Shown here: positions 50,075 through 59,354 of the stretch, piece by piece
Numbering within the stretch: the stretch's first letter is position 1
Layout of the letters: the number at the start of each line of letters is the position of its first letter
Source of the DNA: Streptomyces spiralis
GTDB lineage: Bacteria > Actinomycetota > Actinomycetes > Streptomycetales > Streptomycetaceae
DNA length: 64,000 bases
Assembly (NCBI RefSeq): GCF_014654675.1
Contig: NZ_BNBC01000046.1
Coordinates: forward strand, 1-64,000
Direction: 5' to 3'
Translations under genes and position numbers: made by a program
Notes under the pieces: generated by a model
Seen by the model: the letters and a program-made list of their open reading frames with translations, nothing else
Told to the model about the DNA's origin: nothing
Database searches by the model: none

Positions 50075-51871
50075 ATGATCCTCGCCAACTACCAGCAGGA
50101 CTACACCCCGGTGGGTCACTCGCTCGGGCTGTCGTCCATCATCGCGATCCTTCCGCTGCTCATCCTGTTCGTGCTGCTCGGCGTGGTGCGGATGAAGGCG
50201 TGGCTCGCCTCGCTGATCTCCCTCGTCGTCGCCGTGGTGCTCGCGGTCGCCGTGTACTCGATGCCGCTCGCCGACGCGCTCAACAGCGGGCTGCTGGGAG
50301 CCGCGTTCGGTTTCTTCCCGATCATGTGGATCGTCATCAACGCGATCTGGGTCTACAACCTCACCGTCGAGACCGGTCACTTCGACGTACTGCGCAGGTC
50401 GTTCGCGTCCATCAGCGACGACCAGCGAGTGCAAGCGATCCTCATCGCCTTCTCCTTCGGCGCCCTCATGGAGGCGCTGGCCGGTTTCGGCACGCCCGTC
50501 GCGATCAGCTCGGTCATGCTGATCGCCCTGGGCTTCAAGCCGCTCAAGGCAGCCACTGTCGCCCTGGTCGCCAACACCGCGCCCGTGGCTTTCGGCGCGA
50601 TAGCCGTGCCGATCACCACGCTGGCGGGCGTCACCAGCCTGCCCGTGGACGACCTCGGCGCGATGGTTGGCCGGCAGACGCCAGTCCTGGCACTGTTCGT
50701 GCCGCTGGCTCTGGTGTTCATCGTGGACGGCCGAAGAGGGCTGCGGCAGACCTGGCCTCCGGCGGTGGTGTGCGGCGTGTCCTTCGCGATCTTCCAGTAC
50801 CTGTCCTCGAACTACTGGTCCGTGCCGCTCGCCGACATCATCGCCGCCCTCGCCTCCATGCTGGCGGTCCTGGCGTTCACCCGGGTGTGGCACGCCGAGG
50901 AGACGTACCAGGAGAGCGACGAGAGCGACCCTCTCGACGGCGTCCTCGGCGGTGCCGACGGCGGCTCCGGGCGGCCGCAAACCCCCGCGGGCGCGCCGGA
51001 TCCGGCCGGCGGCGAGTCCGTGGCGACTCGGCTGCCGATCCGGGCCCGCGCGGACATCGACCGCGACACGCACGACTCGCCGCTGGACGTCTTCAAGGCG
51101 TACGCGCCCTACCTGGCCGTCATCGTGGTGTTCGTGCTGGCCACCCGGGTACCGGCGATCACCGGAAAGCCGCCGGCCGGGGTCGGTGCGACCGGTACCG
51201 GCCTGGAGTCGGTGACGCGCATCGTCAACTGGCCGGGACTGCACATCCTCAAGGCGAACGGCGACCCGGTCGCCACCACCTTCAAACTCAACTACCTCTC
51301 GGCGGCCGGAAGTCTGTTGCTGATAGCCGGCCTGATCAGCATGGTGCTGATCCAGGTCGGCCCGCGCCGAGCCCTGCGTGCCTACGGACGCACCCTGGAC
51401 CAGCTGAAGTTCGCGGTGCTCACCGTCATGCTGGTGCTGGGACTCGGCTACATCATGAACGAGTCCGGTGAGACCACCACGCTGGGTCTGTGGGTGGCCG
51501 GGGCCGGCGGGGCCTTTGCCTTCCTCTCGCCGATCCTCGGCTGGCTGGGCGTTGCCGTCACCGGCTCCGACACCTCCTCCAACTCCCTGTTCGGTGCCCT
51601 CCAGATCACCGCCGCCCACCAGGCCGGCCTGTCGCCCACCCTCATGGCCGCGGCCAACTCCTCCGGTGGCGTGCTCGGCAAGATGATCTCACCGCAGAAC
51701 CTCGCCATCGCTGCGGCCGCGGTCGGTTTCGAGGGCCGCGAGGGGATCCTCTTCCGCCGGGTCATCGTGTGGAGCGTGGTCTTCATGCTCTTCATGTGCG
51801 CGCTGGTCTACCTGCAGAGCACCCCGGTGCTCGACTGGATGGTCGTGAACACCTCGGCAACCACCCCCTGA
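50075..51871 (+). CDS. lldP: L-lactate permease (LctP family)
   Basis: A 598-residue membrane protein with about 13 hydrophobic segments and a hydrophilic loop near 285-345. Family signatures include LMEALAGFGTPVAISSVMLI, VGRQTPVLALFVPLALV, and late TGSDTSSNSLFGALQ with AANSSGGVLGKMISPQNLAI. AAAAGGGTG precedes the ATG. It imports L-lactate (and often glycolate) with protons. No lactate dehydrogenase gene is adjacent. It is the only intact gene between 46.7 and 53 kb. Confidence 0.93.
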   Translation: MILANYQQDYTPVGHSLGLSSIIAILPLLILFVLLGVVRMKAWLASLISLVVAVVLAVAVYSMPLADALNSGLLGAAFGFFPIMWIVINAIWVYNLTVETGHFDVLRRSFASISDDQRVQAILIAFSFGALMEALAGFGTPVAISSVMLIALGFKPLKAATVALVANTAPVAFGAIAVPITTLAGVTSLPVDDLGAMVGRQTPVLALFVPLALVFIVDGRRGLRQTWPPAVVCGVSFAIFQYLSSNYWSVPLADIIAALASMLAVLAFTRVWHAEETYQESDESDPLDGVLGGADGGSGRPQTPAGAPDPAGGESVATRLPIRARADIDRDTHDSPLDVFKAYAPYLAVIVVFVLATRVPAITGKPPAGVGATGTGLESVTRIVNWPGLHILKANGDPVATTFKLNYLSAAGSLLLIAGLISMVLIQVGPRRALRAYGRTLDQLKFAVLTVMLVLGLGYIMNESGETTTLGLWVAGAGGAFAFLSPILGWLGVAVTGSDTSSNSLFGALQITAAHQAGLSPTLMAAANSSGGVLGKMISPQNLAIAAAAVGFEGREGILFRRVIVWSVVFMLFMCALVYLQSTPVLDWMVVNTSATTP

Positions 51872-52105
51872 CAGGGCGTGTGCCACCGCACTGTACGCGC
51901 CGGAAGATCCCCGTCCTGTCGCTGTCTGCTCAGTCCGGTGGCTGCCGGCGCCTGGATGGGAACCATGGCCTCGGACGGGCTCGTCTCCTGAAAATCGTCT
52001 GGTGCGCGCAAGGCTCGTCGCGATTCTCCGCATGGGCTGTCGACGGCAGCCGCAGCCAGGTGTCGCGCATCGACGTGCCGCTAGAGCTCACCGAGGGAAG
52101 TGAAA
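51872..52105. other. Intergenic stretch after lldP
   Basis: No gene or strong terminator seen. The region ends with GAGGGAAG, the ribosome site of the truncated kinase. Confidence 0.35.
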
Positions 52106-52324
52106 GTGGAGCAGTTTGCCGCGGGCAAGGTTCTGCGCAGCAGGTACCGGCTGGACCGGATTCTGGGCCGATGGGCGATGGGACGCGTCTGGCAGGGGAC
52201 GGACGTCCATCTGGAGCGGCCGATGGCGGTCAAGACCGTTGCCGCGGATCTTCGGTTCGAAATCCGTGAGCTGTACGGCGACAAGTACGACACCCACATC
52301 AAGGACTGCGACATCCTGAAATGA
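52106..52324 (+). pseudogene. N-terminal stub of a Ser/Thr protein kinase
   Basis: From the GTG at 52106 the product reads VEQFAAGKVLRSRYRLDRIL, then GRWAMGRVWQGTDVHLERPM, AVKTVAADL. This is the glycine-rich loop and the VAVK lysine of bacterial PknB-like kinases. The usual LGxGGMGxV loop is altered to GRWAMGRV. After about 49 codons the kinase match ends, and a foreign 20-residue tail (ELYGDKYDTHIKDCDILK) leads to a stop. The catalytic lobe is missing. Confidence 0.75.
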
Positions 52325-52350
52325 CGCCGTCGTGAGGGAGTGAGGGGTAC

Positions 52351-52827
52351 ATTGGATCTGGTACTCGACCCGCCGCGCGGAGTCGCGCCGATCCTGCTGG
52401 GCATGACGCTCGACGAGGCCCCGCAGCGGCGGCCGACTGGGGCGAGCCCCGCGTGCTGCGCCGCCCGAGCCGGAACCCGGCCAAGGCGTCCCGGACCCTC
52501 GACCACGTCGGTGTGCAGGCCCCCGGCCGAGGGTAAATCCCAGGGCACCGCGGTCGAGTTGGTGGCCTGGCGAGGGGCGCACGTCCAGCACCCGCGTCCT
52601 GCTCGGTGAGTACGAGGTGTTCACACCCCCGCCGAGGACCTCTTCCGGCGCGCGACCGAGCCGGGCTGGACGGTCGACATGTCGCAGCCCGAGTGCCGGT
52701 GATCCCCGGCGTGTCCCTGGGCTTCGCCCGGCAGACCCGCCAGGAGGTCGGGCGGGACGCCGACGGCCGCCCGAGGCACGTCACGTCGGTGCTGGTGGGC
52801 GGTGAGGACTATGACAACTACCGATAG
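52351..52827 (+). pseudogene. Decayed gene of a conserved actinomycete hypothetical protein
   Basis: Pieces of one protein appear in changing frames. It begins LDLVLDPPRGVAPILLGMTL near 52351, continues VLLGEYEVF with EDLFRRATEPGWTVDM near 52595-52690, and ends IPGVSLGFARQTRQEVGRDA with SVLVGGEDYDNYR before the stop at 52827. At least two frame changes are needed. Function is unknown. Confidence 0.6.
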
Positions 52828-53039
52828 GAAGGACGCGGCTCACCTCGGCTCGTCGGACACCCCGCCTTCCGGCTGGTCAAGTAGCCCAGACAGATCCTTT
52901 GCAGAGGTGGTGCTGTGCGGAAACTTTCGCCAGGTCGCCTGATCACGCGGCAAGACAGGGTCGGCCGCCCTGCGGTTGCTGTTCTCACTACGGTGCTGGT
53001 GAGCTACCGGAGCCGGGATCTCTCCGGGCCTGACGGCCT

Positions 53040-53954
53040 TCAGTACAGGGGCCCCGCGCGCGGTGCTCGGGGTGTGTGGCGGGGGGCCGAGCCTGGAGTG
53101 AGTTCGATCAGGCGGAGGACCCGGTAGCGGTGTGGGCGGAAGGGTTCGTAGAACGCCTCGATCTCGCTGTCGTCCAAGGGGCGGCCGAGCAGGGCGGCAC
53201 CCGTCATCCGGCTGAGGTGGTAGTCCCCCAGGGGGAGTGCGTCGGCGTCGCCGAGGGCGCGGTGGCCGACCTGGGCCGCGGTCCAGGGCCCGATGCCCGG
53301 CAGCTTGGTCAGGAGCGCGTAGGCACGCTCGGGGTCGGCCGCGGTCCGGTCGATGCGAGTGGCGTGGTGTGCGGCCTGGATCACGGTGCGGGAGCGGTGC
53401 AGGTCGACGCCGGCCTGGCGCCATTCCCAGCTGGGGATCGACGCCCATGCCTTGGGGGTCGGTGGCACGCGCATGCCCTGCGGGGCCGGCCCGGGCGGTT
53501 CGGTGCCGTGCGCTCGCACGAGGCGGGTGAGGGCGGCCTGGGCGTCGAGACCGACGATGCGCTGCTCGATGATCGCCGGGACCAGCGCTTCGAACGGCCG
53601 CCCGGTGCGTGGCACTCGCAGGCCGGGCATCCGGCGCAGCGCGCGCCGGAGAAAGGGGTGGGTGGGCCGGAACAGCTCGGGGTGATCCCCGGCGCCGAGT
53701 TCGGTCGGGATGGTGTCCACCAGCTCCTCGGCCCCGGGTCCCCAGGCGTCGATGGTCAGGTCGTCGAGCCGCTGTTGCCGGATGCGATAGCTGACCGGAC
53801 CTGCGGCAGTGAGCGCGGCGCGCCAGAGGACCCGGTCGGGCGTGACGCGGTGGGTGGGATCGTGGCGGCCGCGGTGCAGGGCGGCCAGCGTCCGTCGTGC
53901 GTCGACGGGGAAGCCGGGCTGCCAGTGGAGCGACGCGTCCGGTGGCTGGAGCAT
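53040..53954 (-). CDS. DNA-3-methyladenine glycosylase, AlkA/HhH-GPD type
   Basis: A 304-residue base-excision repair enzyme. The helix-hairpin-helix with the catalytic Asp reads LTKLPGIGPWTAAQVGHRAL, then GDADALPLGDYHL, where the Asp of GDYHL matches the catalytic position. The region FEALVPAIIEQRIVGLDAQA is the usual preceding helix pair. It removes alkylated purines. It stands alone amid decayed genes. An 18-bp tandem repeat lies in its upstream region. Confidence 0.88.
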   Translation of the reverse strand: MLQPPDASLHWQPGFPVDARRTLAALHRGRHDPTHRVTPDRVLWRAALTAAGPVSYRIRQQRLDDLTIDAWGPGAEELVDTIPTELGAGDHPELFRPTHPFLRRALRRMPGLRVPRTGRPFEALVPAIIEQRIVGLDAQAALTRLVRAHGTEPPGPAPQGMRVPPTPKAWASIPSWEWRQAGVDLHRSRTVIQAAHHATRIDRTAADPERAYALLTKLPGIGPWTAAQVGHRALGDADALPLGDYHLSRMTGAALLGRPLDDSEIEAFYEPFRPHRYRVLRLIELTPGSAPRHTPRAPRAGPLY

Positions 53955-54021
53955 CTGGCTGCTTTCAGGAGGGCCGAACTCTCGCGGGGCCGCTGAGGGT
54001 GAGGTTCGTCATGATTACCCA

Positions 54022-54057
54022 GCATGCCATCCGTTCCCGGCATGCCATCCGTTCCCG
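54022..54057. repeat. Two tandem copies of an 18-bp unit
   Basis: GCATGCCATCCGTTCCCG occurs at 54022-54039 and again directly at 54040-54057 without mismatch. It lies 68 bp upstream of the AlkA-type start, in a segment joining that gene to a tetR remnant. Confidence 0.9.
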
Positions 54058-54060
54058 GTC

Positions 54061-54310
54061 GTGTCCGCATGCGGGTTGCGTGCGGCGAGGACAGTGATCA
54101 CGCCGGCGGCGAGGGCGACCTGGAGCCCGTCGCGGAAGATCTCTCGCCACTGATCGAACGGCTTTTCGAGTCTCGTCGTGGACGTCGAGGTCGGTCTTGA
54201 TAATCTCGCTCGCGAGGGAGCCGAGGGTGCAGCCCTCCTTCGACATTCCCTCCGTCAGCTCGGTCGGTATGCCCAGCTGACGACGAAACCCCAGAGTGAG
54301 AGATACGGAC
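54061..54310 (-). pseudogene. C-terminal remnant of a TetR-family regulator
   Basis: Minus-strand reading RRQLGIPTELTEGMSKEGCT, LGSLASEIIKTDLDVHDETR matches the ligand-binding half of a TetR protein. After an extra base near 54160 the next frame continues FDQWREIFRDGLQVALAAGV, ITVLAARNP. The DNA-binding domain is absent. Confidence 0.72.
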
Positions 54311-54490
54311 GTCGTCCTCCTGGAGGTGCCTGAGCCGTCGGCTCCTGTCCCGGTCAGCTTCCGCTGGAGATGGAGGCGGCCGGTGCCGGTCCGCGGGATC
54401 GGTTGCTGCCCGGCACACGTGCAAGGGGCTGCCGCCTTGGCGGCCCAGGAGGGCGGGGCACGCGGACGAAGCAGGAAAGGCTGAGGAGCG

Positions 54491-54620
54491 ATGGGAACAG
54501 TCACCGAGGACATGCGGCAGATCGTCGACAGCGCCGGCCGGCATTCGTCGCGACGGTCTGCGAGGACGGCTCTCCGAACCTCTCCCCGAAGGGGTCCGTG
54601 CCCGTCTACGGAGGCCCGCC
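54491..54620 (+). pseudogene. N-terminal remnant of a pyridoxamine-phosphate-oxidase-like flavoprotein
   Basis: The ATG at 54491 starts MGTVTEDMRQIVDSA; a frame change near 54540 leads to AFVATVCEDGSPNLSPKGSV, a typical PPOX-fold start. The match stops near 54615. A further orderly piece, EIRVFEAVLAALADHGFTPT, follows to about 54745 but belongs to something I cannot name. Confidence 0.65.
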
Positions 54621-54833
54621 CCCGGTGAGATCCGGGTCTTCGAGGCGGTCCTCGCGGCTCTGGCCGACCACGGCTTCACCCCTACCGCCATTCGCTCGCT
54701 TCACCGAGCGGCCTGCCGGGCCGACACCGGACGGCGGCAGCCTTGAGCAGCCATACCTGCACGCGCAATACGGCTTCGTGCTGCAGCCCTGCGGCAGACC
54801 GCCACCGGACCGGCGTCCCCCCCGGACGGTTCC

Positions 54834-56876
54834 TCAGACCGTCGCCACCCGGCCGGCGTACCGCTGCGTCCAGCCGGTCGCGCCGCCGTCGGTGATCACC
54901 ACGTCGTAGTAGCCCTGCTCGGTGGGCCAGTGGACGACCACCGACCTGCCGCCGGCGACGTGGTAGTGCCGGGTGCCTCCGGCGTAGTCGTTCGCCGTCA
55001 GGGTGTACCGGACCGCCCGCTTGCCGTGGTTGCGCAGGGTCAGCCGGACCTTGGCGTGCCGGCCGGTGATCAGTTCCGCCTCGACGAACGGGATCGCGAC
55101 GTTGGTCCGGTCGGCGGGGACGACCTGTCCGGCGAAGGAGCGCAGGAAACCGTCGGGCCCGTAGACGGAGAAGGCGTACTTGCCGTCGGTCTCGTTCGTG
55201 TCCCAGGTGTACTCGCGCGGGTCGGAGGCGGAGACGGTGAACGGCGTGTTCGAGAAGTCGCGGTAGTCGTCCGGGAAGACCTGAAGGCTCACCGCCTTGC
55301 CGTCCGGACCGCCGGCCAGCGTCATCGACGCGGTCACCGTGCCGGCGTCGCGGTCCTCGGTGAGCGTGGCGTGCGGGTGGAAGGAGAGGCCGCGGGGCCG
55401 CATCCCGCCCTCAGGGAACGACGGCGGCGTTCCGTCGACCGGGTCGGCGATCTCCACGGGGCCCGGCCGGGGGTGGGCGAAGTCGAGTGCGCTGGTCAGG
55501 TCACCGGCGATCGAGCGGCGCCAGTCGGTGATGTTCGGGCAGGTGAACGGCTTGCCGAGGAACTCGGCCCAGGTCTCGAGGAACCTGACGACCGAGGTGT
55601 GGTCGAACACCTCCGAGGCGACATGACCGCCCCGCGTCCAGGGCGATACCAGCAGCATCGGCACGCGCGGGCCGAAGCCGTAGGGGGTGGCGCCGGAGTA
55701 CTCGCCCTCCGTGCCCGGCTCGGGGCGCGGCGGCAGCACGTGGTCGAACTTCCCGTCGTTCTCGTCGTAGGTGATGATCACCAGGGTGTGGTTCCAGATG
55801 TCCAGGTTGCTCTGCAACGTCTGGAGCACCTTGTTCATGTAGCGCTCGCCGTGGACGGTGTCGAAGTTCGGGTGCTCGCTCCAGGCCGCCGGCATGACCA
55901 CCCACGAGACCTCCGGAAGCGGGTACTCGGCGTTCGGCTCGCAGGCCGCGATGAGGTCCCTGAGCACCGCGTTGAGATTCTCCTCCGAGTCGTCGTTGGG
56001 CGTGGTCGCGCCCGAGTAGACGAAGGAGTTGGCCTTCCAGATCCTGCCGGTGCCCGGGGCGAGGTCCTCCTCGCCAGCGATCCGCGGGTCGAAGGCCTTG
56101 AAGCTGTTCGTCACGTTGCAGCCGTACTCGCCGATGAAGCCGCTCTGCATGCTGCGGCCGACACCGTTGCCGCTGTTGTCCGAGTAGACACGCCAGTTGA
56201 TGCCGGCCCGCTCCAGCTGCTCGGGCACCGTCAGCCAGGTCCGGGAGTAGTTGTTCTGCCCGGCGTTGGAGGTCTCGCCGCCTCCCGTGCCGGACATCAG
56301 GTAGTAGCGGTTCGGGATGGTCGGCCCGTGCAGCGAGCAGAAGTTCATGTCGCAGACGGTGTACTGGGCGGCGAGCGAGTACATCCACGGCATGTGGTCG
56401 GGCGTGTAGTACCACATGCAGTGGTCGCCCTTGTCCTTCACCCAGGTGTTCCAGCGGCCGCCGTTGGCGCCGTAGAAGCTGTGGTTGTCGCTCCAGGTGG
56501 CGGTCGAGACGGCCGGCGTCACGATGGTGCCGTCGGCGTCGCGCTGCTGGAAGACACTGGTGCCGTCCTGGAACTTCAGCACCTGCTTGTCGCCGTGCCC
56601 CCGCACGCCCGGCAGTTGGCCGAGGTAGTGGTCGAAGGAACGGTTTTCCTGCATCAGGACCACCACGTGCTTCAGATCGGACATGTCGCCGCTGAAGCCC
56701 TCCGGCAGGACGTACTCGGCGGCACGGGCGTCCGTGGCGCCGGCGAGGTCGGCGACGGCGCCGACGGCGAGCGCACCGAGGGCGCCCGCGGCGGTCTGGA
56801 GCGCTCTGCGCCGGGTGAGCCGGAGTTCACCGCGGGGACTCTCGGCGGACGAGGGTTCGGTGATGGTGGGTGTCAT
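54834..56876 (-). CDS. plcC: Phosphocholine-specific phospholipase C, Tat-exported
   Basis: A 680-residue secreted phosphoesterase. The Tat signal has TRRRALQTAAGALGALAVGA. Acid-phosphatase-superfamily motifs follow: KHVVVLMQENRSFDHYLGQL near 70-90, SLHGPTIPNRYYLMSG near 180-195, and LVIITYDENDGKFDHVLPPR near 365. Two C-terminal beta domains of the bacterial phospholipase C type begin near 495. Domain order and length agree with the PlcC group that releases phosphocholine from phosphatidylcholine outside the cell. It is unlinked to nearby genes. Confidence 0.9.
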   Translation of the reverse strand: MTPTITEPSSAESPRGELRLTRRRALQTAAGALGALAVGAVADLAGATDARAAEYVLPEGFSGDMSDLKHVVVLMQENRSFDHYLGQLPGVRGHGDKQVLKFQDGTSVFQQRDADGTIVTPAVSTATWSDNHSFYGANGGRWNTWVKDKGDHCMWYYTPDHMPWMYSLAAQYTVCDMNFCSLHGPTIPNRYYLMSGTGGGETSNAGQNNYSRTWLTVPEQLERAGINWRVYSDNSGNGVGRSMQSGFIGEYGCNVTNSFKAFDPRIAGEEDLAPGTGRIWKANSFVYSGATTPNDDSEENLNAVLRDLIAACEPNAEYPLPEVSWVVMPAAWSEHPNFDTVHGERYMNKVLQTLQSNLDIWNHTLVIITYDENDGKFDHVLPPRPEPGTEGEYSGATPYGFGPRVPMLLVSPWTRGGHVASEVFDHTSVVRFLETWAEFLGKPFTCPNITDWRRSIAGDLTSALDFAHPRPGPVEIADPVDGTPPSFPEGGMRPRGLSFHPHATLTEDRDAGTVTASMTLAGGPDGKAVSLQVFPDDYRDFSNTPFTVSASDPREYTWDTNETDGKYAFSVYGPDGFLRSFAGQVVPADRTNVAIPFVEAELITGRHAKVRLTLRNHGKRAVRYTLTANDYAGGTRHYHVAGGRSVVVHWPTEQGYYDVVITDGGATGWTQRYAGRVATV

Positions 56877-57108
56877 CAGTGGGACCTCTCGGGAGAAAAC
56901 ACTGAGAACGGGAGGGGCGAGGACACGTCGCGGTGGAGGGCGGGGGCAGGAGCTGGGGCGAGGCCGGCGCGCGCGTCGTCCATGGACCGCACCACCGCAT
57001 GACCTCCCAAAACGGACTCCGTCGCGAGAGGAACGATAACTTCCGGGCCGCCGGACCGGGTCGTGTTTCCGCCTCCGGATGACGCCCGGGGCGTGCCGTC
57101 GCCGGATC

Positions 57109-58317
57109 TCAGGGTTGGGACGTCCACCGCACCGGCAGCCGGTGCGGGCCCCGGATGAGCATGCCCTGACGCCAGCTCAGGGCCGCCGGGTGGGCATCGA
57201 GTGCGAGGTCGGGGCAACGCTCCAGCAGCGCACGGATCGCGATGCGAGCCTCCATGCGGGCGAGCGGTGCGCCGAGGCAGTAGTGGATGCCGTGGCCGAA
57301 GGCGACATGGCCGCCCGCGGCCCGCCGGATGTCGAAGCGGCCGGGGTCGGGGAACCGCGCCGGGTCGTGGTTCGCGTCCGCCAGGGCGACGAGGACCAGC
57401 TCGCCACCGCCGGGGACGACCGTATCGCCGATCTCGACCGGTTCCGTGGTGAACCTGAACGTCGGCGTCTCCACCGGCCCGTCGTAGCGCAGCATCTCCT
57501 CCACGGCGCTGTCGATGAGCGTCATGTCCTCGCGCAGCGCGGCGAGTTGGTCGGGATGCGTCAGCAGGGCCAGTACGCCGTTGGATATCAGATTGACCGT
57601 GGTCTCATGCCCTGCGACCAGCAGCAGCCAGGCGGTGCCGCGCAGTTCGTCCGCGGACAGCCGGTCGCCGTCCTCGTCGGTGGTGCGGATCAGAGCACTC
57701 ATCAGGTCCTGGCCCGGCTCCAGGCGCTTGCGATCCAGCAAGTCGACGAGATACGCGGACGTCTCTCGCGTCGCCGCCTGCCGCGCCGCCGGGTCGGGGT
57801 CGGTGAGGATCGTGCTGGTCCAGGCCCGGAAAGCGGCCCGGTCCAGCATCGGCACGCCGAGCAGCTCGCAGATCACCGAGATCGGCAGCGGGAACGAGAG
57901 GGCCTCGACGAGATCGGTCCGCCCTTCCGGAATCGCCACCATGGTGTCGAGCAGCTCGTCGGTGATCTGCTGCACCCGCGGCGCGAGCTGGTCGATCCGG
58001 CGCGGTGTGAACTCACGGACGACCAGCTTGCGCAGCCGCTCGTGGTCCGGCGGGTCGGAGTTGAGCATGTGCGGCCCCGCGGCCGGACTGGGGAACGGGA
58101 AGGAGGGTGAGGCGTTCTTCCACTGCTTGGACAACCGCGGGTCCACCAGCGCGGCGCGGCCGGCCTCGTACCCGACGACGAGCCAGGCCTCCGTGCCCTC
58201 GGGAATCCGCACCTTGTGCACAGGGCCACGCTCCCGCAGCGCCGCGTAGACCGGATAGGGATCGCGGACGAAGTCCTCGCCCATCGCGACCAGATCGATC
58301 ACCTCGGCTGCTGCCAT
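57109..58317 (-). CDS. Cytochrome P450
   Basis: A 402-residue soluble bacterial P450 resembling the CYP105/CYP107 group. The I-helix oxygen-activation motif is LLLVAGHETTVNLIS, the K-helix ExxR is in VEEMLRYDGP, and the haem Cys is in AFGHGIHYCLGAPLARMEAR. The ATG at 58317 was chosen over an in-frame codon at 58392. No ferredoxin or ferredoxin reductase gene is adjacent. Substrate is unknown. Confidence 0.93.
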   Translation of the reverse strand: MAAAEVIDLVAMGEDFVRDPYPVYAALRERGPVHKVRIPEGTEAWLVVGYEAGRAALVDPRLSKQWKNASPSFPFPSPAAGPHMLNSDPPDHERLRKLVVREFTPRRIDQLAPRVQQITDELLDTMVAIPEGRTDLVEALSFPLPISVICELLGVPMLDRAAFRAWTSTILTDPDPAARQAATRETSAYLVDLLDRKRLEPGQDLMSALIRTTDEDGDRLSADELRGTAWLLLVAGHETTVNLISNGVLALLTHPDQLAALREDMTLIDSAVEEMLRYDGPVETPTFRFTTEPVEIGDTVVPGGGELVLVALADANHDPARFPDPGRFDIRRAAGGHVAFGHGIHYCLGAPLARMEARIAIRALLERCPDLALDAHPAALSWRQGMLIRGPHRLPVRWTSQP

Positions 58318-58452
58318 CTCATGCCCCCGTCTGCCCCCGTGTCCCGCTCCGCCCGACGCTAGCAGGGGGCGGTGCTTCGGCGAAGAACGCATTCGGCCGA
58401 AACGGGCCGCACGAAACCGGCGCGTCCCGGGATGTCCGCCCCGCGATGTCCG

Positions 58453-59133
58453 TTACGCACCGCTGTTCGCGGAGATGCAGGCGGTCGTGGTCCGGTGACC
58501 GGGCGTCTGCAGCGTGGCCAGGAAGGTCGTGCGGGTGTGCGGGTAGATCTGCTGACAGGACTTCAGAGGGATGCCGCCGTCATCGGCGGCCGTGCGGTCG
58601 ATCCAGCCGTTGCAGTCGGCGGCGGCACGGCCGGTGCCCTTGTAGTCCACCGTGCCGGTGGCCCAGCCGGTGCCGTCCAGCACGAGGCAACCGTCCGGCC
58701 CGCGTGGGTCGCCGGTGTTCGCGACGTAGATCGAGGCTTGAGGGGCCTGGCCGCACAGCTTGTCGATGTCGGGGGTGTACAGGGGCGCGCCGAGGGCGCA
58801 GACGTCGGACAGTGCCGCGCAGTCGGCCGGGCCGTCCGCTGTCTTGTAATGGACGGGCACGCAGCCCGAGGAGGGCGAGGCAGTCGCCGTCCGGGTGCTC
58901 GAGCCGGTCGACGGCGCGGCGGTCGGGTGACCGCCGTCCCCGGAGGGCAGGAGGTTCAGCACCAGGATCGCGATCGCGGCCGCTGCCACCGCCGCGACGA
59001 CCGCTGCCAGGGCGGTACGGCGCCGCCGCCGCTGCCCGCCGTCCGGGGCCGTCTCCTCGGCGGTGCCGTCGGGTGCGAGCGGGGACACCGGATCCGGGGG
59101 GACGTCCCAGGGAGTGTCCGGCGGCGGCGACAC
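58453..59133 (-). CDS. Membrane-anchored extracellular protein of unknown function
   Basis: A 226-residue protein, probably starting at the GTG at 59133. A proline-rich cytosolic N-terminus ends in QRRRRRT, then comes one membrane helix (about residues 40-62, VVAAVAAAAIAILVLNLL), a Ser/Thr-rich linker, and a Cys-containing outer domain of about 140 residues with several paired Cys. No known family recognised. The Cys pattern suggests disulfides outside the cell. Confidence 0.65.
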   Translation of the reverse strand: MSPPPDTPWDVPPDPVSPLAPDGTAEETAPDGGQRRRRRTALAAVVAAVAAAAIAILVLNLLPSGDGGHPTAAPSTGSSTRTATASPSSGCVPVHYKTADGPADCAALSDVCALGAPLYTPDIDKLCGQAPQASIYVANTGDPRGPDGCLVLDGTGWATGTVDYKGTGRAAADCNGWIDRTAADDGGIPLKSCQQIYPHTRTTFLATLQTPGHRTTTACISANSGA

Positions 59134-59354
59134 ACGCGAGAGAGTCCATGCGTCGGCGATCGCCTGCGCCAGTCCCGTCCTGTGAGCGCCGGGATGCCAC
59201 CCGCTGCCGAGGGGCTGTCCGGCCGGCTGTCCCCGGAACCGGGGACAGCTTCGGCGTTGAGAAGCCGGGGCGGTGCTCGGTACAAAGAAGGCCGCGGATG
59301 TGCCGTCAACTCCGGTGGCTTATAAGGGCGTTGTGGACTCGGGGGCTGGTTTTC

